Shown here: positions 58,486 to 64,000 of the stretch, one piece after another
Position numbering within the stretch: position 1 is the stretch's first letter
Layout of the letters: each line of letters starts with the position of its first letter
Origin: Chimonanthus salicifolius
Lineage: Eukaryota > Streptophyta > Magnoliopsida > Laurales > Calycanthaceae
Assembly (NCBI GenBank): GCA_013350335.1
Contig: CM023532.1
Location: 90,647,383 to 90,711,382, forward strand
Direction: 5' to 3'
DNA length: 64,000 nt
Notes under the pieces: generated by a model
Databases searched by the model: none
What the model saw: only the letters and a program-made list of their open reading frames with translations
Told to the model about the DNA's origin: nothing
Position numbers and translations under genes: made by a program

Positions 58486-58946
58486 CCGCCCGCCTCTCTT
58501 TCGATGTTTTATTATTATTTAAAAAAAAATTAGACTCTGATTATTTCTCGGAGAGGGCAGGGCGTTACATGGTCGACTAGTCTTTCGACCACAATGGGTC
58601 GATCCTGTCTTCACTGAGGGATCGGAGAGAACGACTGGTCGAGATGACAGTGAACTTAATTTTATTTCCAGGTTCACTTGCAGTTCACTGTCCAGCTTCC
58701 TCTTTTAGACTTCTTCATGGATTTAACATTTGTTCAACTAAGCCTAGAAATAGTCCTCCTAAGGTGTAGGTACCACCTAAAGTCATTTATGGCCAAATAC
58801 CTGTTTGTAATTGCAATATACGATGAGCTTCAATCCAGTGGAGCATGATCTTCGCTCTTGATCACCTTGACTCTTCAAGCTTTTTAGCAAGTGCTTCTTC
58901 CCGAGCCATGTAATTCACGAACATAGGGACTCAGCAAGTTGGGGCA

Positions 58947-59142
58947 CTAACAATTTTCATCTTGAAGGGCTTTCTCACTCTCTTTTAATTTTAAGATTTC
59001 TTCGTTAGAGAGTATTAACTTAGAGGACATGAGAGATTTTTCATTTTTCAAATTTTCTAGTTGGCTAGAGAGGTTAGAATTTTCAACTTTAACCTTATCA
59101 AGTTTTTTAGCCAACTTCTTACTCTCAAGGTACAACGCATGG
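58947..59142 (-). pseudogene. Coiled-coil remnant of a copia-type gag
   Basis: About 62 codons: YLESKKLAKKLDKVK, then heptad-like leucines (LSSQLENLKNEKSL, SKLILSNEEILKLKESEK). Such coiled coils are found in gag of SIRE-type Ty1/copia elements. It ends where the LTR G start begins (58952) and its other end abuts a second TGTTAGTGCCC sequence at 59143. No zinc knuckle is visible. The match is from general resemblance only. Confidence 0.4.
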
Positions 59143-59552
59143 TGTTAGTGCCCGGCTTGCGAAGTCCCTTTTTAGTTAATTCCATGACTCGTGAAAAACA
59201 CTTGCTAAAAGATTTGAAGACTCAAGATTGATCAATAGAATGAAGTTTAACTCTCCAGAATTTCAATCCGATAAGTCAATATAATTTCCTTTAATGATGA
59301 GGAATGAATAGGGCTGATACTATTAATTATGTCAAATGAGGAAAGAAATAATTAAGTAAGAATGTGATATTAGAGGGATGATGGAGTAATTAAGCGATAT
59401 TTAATAAATACTAAATTAAGGGATGATTTAATTAAATAATTTTGAACAGTGGGGTGGAATATAATTAATGTGAATTAATTTATGATGTGGTGACATGCCA
59501 CATAAGCTATGAGGTGGCATGCCACATGGAAAGATAAGGATGAAAACAACAT

Positions 59553-59722
59553 CACCACCCCACCTTTAACTTGGACCAATAAGTGCTCTCCACCTCACCA
59601 CCCCACCTTTAGTTTTGACCAATAAATGCTCTCTATCTCACCACCCCACCTTTAGTTTGGAAATAAGTCTCTCCATCTCACCACCCACCTTTAGTTTGGA
59701 CCAATAAGTTCTCACCACCTTT
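59553..59722 (+). repeat. ~42-bp tandem repeat with CCAAT boxes
   Basis: Four units of CACCACCCCACCTTTAG plus GACCAATAA(G/A)TGCTCTC-like sequence. It lies directly upstream of the CT-rich, donor-bearing leader, the place expected for promoter elements. Confidence 0.75.
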
Positions 59723-60344
59723 AGCTTTTGCTTTTTGACGAAAAAACAAAAGGAAGATAAGGTAGAGGAAAAAACAAAAAGGAGAGGAGTAAAAGCTAGG
59801 GCTCCATCTCTACCTCTTTTCCTCCATTCTCTTCTTTCATCATCCTCCTCATCCTTCTTCCTCTCTAAAAATTTGAAGCAAGAAAGAGAGAGGACTAAAA
59901 ATTTCTCTTCCTCTTCCTCACTTTGGTGTAAATCTCTCTTGAAAGCTTGGAGCTTGGAAAAAAGGAAGAAAGGACTTGAAGACTTTATTAGAGCTTGAAC
60001 AAGTAAGTTCCCTAACGCTATTGGTTATTTGTTTTAGATATAAAAATGTTTTATCTCTTCATCTAATATCTTACATCAAAGAAACTATGGAGAGAATCTA
60101 AGAAATGGAGTGCAATGAATATATAATGGAAAGTAGTATGTATTTTCATTAAATAGACTTACATGAGAAGTTCTACTTAAAATGCCTTGATGTTTAAATA
60201 TTGTCTTTTAAAGTATTTTTATAAATCCATTAGAATATTTGAATTTCTTTTATTCACTATTTTTTGTAATCAAAAGGGTTTAAGAAAATAATATTTTATG
60301 ATGAACTTTGGAAAAATGATTCATGGTAAAACTGTTTTTATAAA

Positions 60345-60690
60345 TCAATCCAAAAAATGAACATTTAAACATCTCAAAATGATTTTCTGAAAATTTGTAA
60401 ATATTTTTCAAATCTTCTACGATGAAATAATTTTCAAAAATTATTTATTCATAATTTTTAGACATCGGAAGTACCTGAAATAATTTTGTAAAAACTGGAC
60501 AGTTCTAAGATAGAAAATTATTTTACATATCAATCCGAAAATGGACCTATAACCATTTCAAAACGATTTTCTGGATATTTTTAAATATTTTTCGTGTATT
60601 GTACTATCAAACAGATTTCCAAAAAGTATTTACTTGAGTTATTCCGATACCGAAAAGAACCCGAAATGATTTTTACAAAAACAGTGCGCA
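60345..60690 (+). repeat. Diverged ~187-bp direct repeat
   Basis: Two copies start near 60345 and 60531; both share ATCAATCC, CAAAA(T/C)GATTTTCTG, AATATTTTTC, and a GTACCTGAAATAATTTT-like end. AT-rich, no ORF. Confidence 0.6.
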
Positions 60691-61829
60691 GTTTGTATTT
60701 CAAAACTAGAAAGACTAATTTTGGGCATCTTCACTAGATCTGAAATTTTATTTTCTAATAATGAGTCTTTTGTTCCTAAACTTTAATTAGCTAAAGAATA
60801 TATTAGTGAATTTAAATAATTTGGAGTTTTATGAATTATGTTTAAGTGGAGTACTCTGGGTAAAATGACCATTTTACCCTTGGTTTGGACAAAATAAACA
60901 TGAGTCATTTAGACTCTAATGACCTTTGCCAAATGACCCTTGAAGCTTAGTTAAGATTTTCAAAAATTTAATTAGGGGGTTTTTACAATATAATGACGTG
61001 AAAATTATATGTTGACACATGTGAACGAACGAAGATGCAAGAGTAACTCCGAGATTGCCCGATCCACTTCGTGAGTCGTTTATCCTCGTTGATCACCTTA
61101 GTCAAGGTAGGTTTTCCTACTTCATTGAAATGCAATGGATGTGAATCTAAAACCTTATTAACAATAAGAAAATGATGAATTGAGTCCTTTTGAAAATCAC
61201 GTATTCTTGATTTATGAAATGGAGTTCATTTTCAATTGAAGTACTTTGGAATATTTCACCATCTAAAATTATATGATAGATGAGGTGTTTTGAAATATTC
61301 ATTACAGTTCTGTGATATCGAATGAATATTTTGGAAGGATTTATGATATAAAGAAAATGATGTTATCCGATTAAAGGTATTTGCAGGTATTTTGAAAAGT
61401 ATGATATTTTACTTGAAAGATTGTTGTGGATTTCAACTAAATGAGTTTCTAGTTTATCTTGAGAAATACATGTATATCATATTTGTTGTGAAAAGAGTAC
61501 CTTCAAGTTCATGAGCGTTTACGCCAGATTTTTAGTCTTATAAAACAGTGTGATTATCTCGTAATGAATGAAATGGAGTGGAATAATACTTTAGTTATTT
61601 TAACTTAGAATACATTGAATCTAGAGTATTTCACTTGAAGTGTAAATGGTATGTGAAGTACGGTGTAATCACATTTAAATGTGGACAATCATATATATAG
61701 TTGAATCGGGGTATCTGAGAAGGAATGGAAGTTGCATGGTGTAGAGAATAAAGGGGGAATTATAAAAATGAATAGGAAATATAGTGGAAAACAAATATTT
61801 GAAAATTTTAAAAATACAATGTGTACCCG

Positions 61830-61935
61830 TCGACTTTGGTCGATGTGTACAGATTTCATCCAACAAGATACATCTCCTGGGGGCGATGTAGACTCCATTT
61901 GTCCAGACACCTTAGTATGTATCGACCAAAGTCGA
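61830..61935. repeat. 15-bp inverted repeat with TCGATGT words
   Basis: TCGACTTTGGTCGAT (61830-61844) and its exact reverse complement (61921-61935). Further TCGATGTA-like words occur near 61882 and 62012. An ORF crosses the region but has no recognisable domain. Confidence 0.8.
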
Positions 61936-62065
61936 TGTAGTTTGACTGGGAGCACAGGTGTTTAACAGTGGTGTGCAAGTCGAAATTTGAATTCCGAGTA
62001 GGATACATCTGTCGATGTATTCTGGAATTTCTAGAACATAGAATGAAGAAGGAAAATGGAAGTTT

Positions 62066-64000
62066 TGTAATGCCCCGCCCTTTTCCAACCTTCCAAAAAT
62101 CAGAGTCTATTTTCTTTTTTATAAATAAACAAGTGGAAGAGAGCGGGAGGCGTCACGACGCGAGCTACATTCGAACTTCCAAAGTCCAACCCTTAACTGG
62201 CCAACCATGTGTGCATGGTCTAAACCATGATAAACAACACACACACGGAACTAAACAAGTCATGTGGAATAATACTAGACAAATTGCGGAACTAACTGAT
62301 TGCGGAATTATACTGAATAGATAGCAAGTACAAGTCATCCATTAAAATTACTTAAACCAAAGATCCATTATCAAAACTATAAACAAACCATAGCAAAGTT
62401 ACTAACTATTACATGTCCATATAAATGAATCCAAACAACAGTAAACAGAAACCCATTCCAACACCCAAGCACTTAAGCTTGGCTTTCCTCGCGGTCCTCG
62501 ACCTTCTCTTTTCCTTTCCCTTTTCCTGCATTATCCTCTAAGGATAGAAATAGGGCGTTAGATCAACGAGCCCAATAGGTTTTCCGATCAGGGCTACCAC
62601 ATGGTTAGTAAATAACACATGCATATATCATAGTATATGATCATCAAAAACATCTGAATTCAATGCTATGTATGTAAGTGCAAATGTAATGAGTCCCACC
62701 CATCACAAGTATACATAGCTATCATTTGACGGGACTCTCACGTCAAGGTAATCTAGAGTACTCCACATTTCCTTTGAATAGAACTCTCAAGTCAAGGTAA
62801 TCCAGAGTACTCCACATTTCCTCTGAATACAACTCTCATGTCAAAGTAATCCAGAGTACTCCTCATTTCCTCTAGATAGGACTCTCATCATTAAGTTATT
62901 CCATAATCATCACCCCATGCCGTGCATGAGATGTCAATGTATATATGTCATTTGTAAATATATCTCATCATTCAAAACCCATTTGAAACATAAAACAATA
63001 ATAATATAACTCATAAAAACCATGATAAAACCAATTATAAAAGTGGTTACAAGTACGTAGGAAACCTACAAAAAGTTCACTTAAACCGTCCTTTCTTCTC
63101 AACCCGTCACCCTTTCACGATTGCGCACCGTTCAAAGAGTCTTGTTACCTTATTTCATGTCAATAAGTGAATACATTATACCATCTGATTTCTAACTAAG
63201 TCCAAAACCCCATAAACCATTTTGTGGGGTTCGGCCATACCCCTAGCCGAACCTTACCTCATTTGAATTTAATCTCCCTTTTCATTTGCTAAACACTTCA
63301 ACACTTCACATTTCAAAATATATATCTTGATAGGGTTCGGCTATACAACATGGCCGAACCTTATCACTTTCGTTTTGGACCCTTCTTTTCAAATCCTTTG
63401 ATCAATCCCTTCATATTACAATTTGGCTTGTATTTACGGTTTTGCCATTGGCCTAACCAATGCTTACTTTTGCTAATAATCCAAGTCCATATAACCAATC
63501 CACCTTAGTGGGGTTCGGCCATACTACTTGGCCGAACCTCACCAATTTGTTTTTGATCCTTTTACATCTTTCATACATAAATCTTCATTTTGATTTTAAC
63601 CAATCAAATTACCAGTTAGCCGCTAGGTCTACTAAATGACCATTAGTGGGGTTCGGCCATACTACATGGCCGAACCTCACCTTACTAATTTTGTCCCTTT
63701 TTCCATCATATATAATAGCTGATTATTTACTTATCACTAAGTCCAAAGATAAGCATATATGATTCCTTAATCGAAATCATAAAACAAATCATAATCTCCA
63801 ACATGATCTTTATCCAATTATCCCATCAAAACAGTCTATGGGGTTCGGCCATACAGATGGCCGAACCCTATGGTCCTCTTACTCAATGATTCCATCATTT
63901 ATATACAAATTAGGCTACTCTTTAGCCATGTTAACCACATGGTTCAGCCATCCAATGGCCAACCCAAAACAGTAATCTTATCTCCATTTAAATCACATGA
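62066..64000 (-). mobile_element. Minus-strand long LTR, cut by the window end
   Basis: Plus strand starts TGTAATGCCCCGCCC at 62066 after AGTTT. It shows GTCACGACGCGAGC (about 62150), the decayed terminal hairpin, hairpin-like units with CTTTGAATA/CTTGACG words (62727-62890), TAGGAAACCTAC (about 63058), and GGTTCGGCC hairpins near 63226, 63335, 63510, 63650 and 63842. The LTR's 5' part lies beyond 64000. Confidence 0.85.

Larger units (their letters stand above)
45304..58569 (+). mobile_element. Plus-strand solo LTR D (about 3.77 kb), carrying element E
   Basis: TGTAACACCCCAATTTCTCA at 45304 to GGGCAGGGCGTTACA at 58569, TGGTC on both sides (45299-45303, 58570-58574). Interrupted at 47918/57420 by element E. 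Leader CT patch lies near 46218-46238, donor GTAAGT near 46358, hairpins near 46503, 46688, 46900, 47113, 47285, 47645 and 47860, GATGAG hairpins at 57741-57934, terminal hairpin at 58438-58472. No internal region, so a solo LTR. Confidence 0.92.
44530..58952 (-). mobile_element. SIRE-like Ty1/copia LTR (G), split by LTR D
   Basis: On the minus strand it starts TGTTAGTGCCCC at 58952 and ends GAGACTCA at 44530. With D and its duplication removed it is 1152 bp, a length typical of SIRE/Maximus LTRs. It abuts B's 3' LTR at 44529. Sequence 44530-45303 joins 58575-58952 through the TGGTC target duplication. Upstream on the minus strand is a coiled-coil coding remnant (58947-59135). Assignment to SIRE is an inference from LTR length and that remnant. 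No pol is visible. Confidence 0.55.
59143..62065 (+). mobile_element. LTR-like region H, distant relative of the long LTRs
   Basis: Begins with about 95 bp homologous to the start of LTR G but in opposite orientation (TGTTAGTGCCC), then AT-rich DNA. A CCAAT-bearing tandem repeat (59553-59722), CT-rich runs (59805-59870), purine-rich sequence and AAGTAAGTTC (about 60001) follow, then a long AT-rich part, and near 61050-61115 'GATTGCCC...GTGAGTCG' followed by GTAGGTTTTCCTAC. This is the same order as the long LTRs but without GGTTCGGCC hairpins. The small ORF at 59735-59998 is low-complexity and not believed. Cut at 62065 by a minus LTR. Confidence 0.45.

Noticed and set aside
59735..59998. 87-residue serine- and lysine-rich ORF
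   Set aside because: It covers the CT-rich and purine-rich leader of an LTR-like region; the composition explains the open frame and no domain is visible.
61675..62324. Overlapping ORFs on both strands near 61.7-62.3 kb
   Set aside because: They span an inverted repeat and the junction with a minus LTR at 62066; no motif and no shared frame with any known family.

Overview
This window looks like heterochromatic, gene-free plant nuclear DNA. I see no host gene, tRNA, rRNA or CRISPR array. Nearly all of it is nested LTR retrotransposons of one Ty3/gypsy superfamily. The pol signatures (RT with FIDD, RNase H, HHCC/DDE integrase, a degenerate chromodomain-like tail) and an initiator tRNA-Met primer site point to Tekay/Del-type chromoviruses with unusually long LTRs (about 3.4-3.8 kb). 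Insertions were delimited by TG...CA ends (TGTAA...TTACA) and 5-bp target-site duplications (TSDs). There is also one Ty1/copia LTR that looks SIRE-like. An angiosperm is likely; the species cannot be told. Layout: 1-2518 is a minus-strand LTR inserted in a plus LTR fragment (2519-3251). That fragment is interrupted by a minus LTR fragment (3252-5630), which is itself interrupted by element B (plus, 5631-44529 and presumably beyond). B carries four insertions. (i) A minus solo LTR, 8442-15254 (TSD TACCT), which contains the small element F (minus, 9026-11655, TSD ATAAG). (ii) Element C (plus, 17625-34379, TSD TTACT/TTAAT), which sits in B's gag and holds a minus solo LTR at 28241-31888 (TSD GAATC). 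(iii) A minus solo LTR, 35107-38566 (TSD TAACC). (iv) A SIRE-like LTR G (minus, 44530-58952). G is split by plus solo LTR D (45304-58569, TSD TGGTC), and D is split by the complete, very young element E (47919-57414, TSD CTAAG). Then come a short copia gag remnant, a distant plus LTR-like region H (59143-62065) and a last minus LTR (62066 to the window end). The nest is at least six levels deep. The coding parts are decayed. B and C hold gag, protease, RT, RNase H and integrase broken by frameshifts and mostly C-to-T/G-to-A stop codons. Upstream of gag, B, C and E carry an extra ORF (ORF1, about 153 aa) ending in three CCHC zinc knuckles; in F its N-terminus is fused to a mini-gag. E, the youngest element, has no gag-pol except an integrase tail, so it must have moved in trans. 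Most interesting system (inference, testable): most of the long LTRs share one plan. A pyrimidine patch is followed by an ATG-free leader exon of about 140-165 nt (longer in one solo LTR), a GTAAGT splice donor, a long field of GGTTCGGCC hairpins, hairpins with a conserved GATGAG-type loop and covarying stems, a covarying hairpin followed by CTCGCGTCGTGACG, the LTR end, the primer-binding site, and then a 3' splice site 2 nt before the ORF1 start. Splicing would remove the hairpins and primer site and make the ORF1 ATG the first AUG. That would separate mRNA from genomic RNA, as retroviruses do, with the hairpins as candidate packaging or dimerisation signals.
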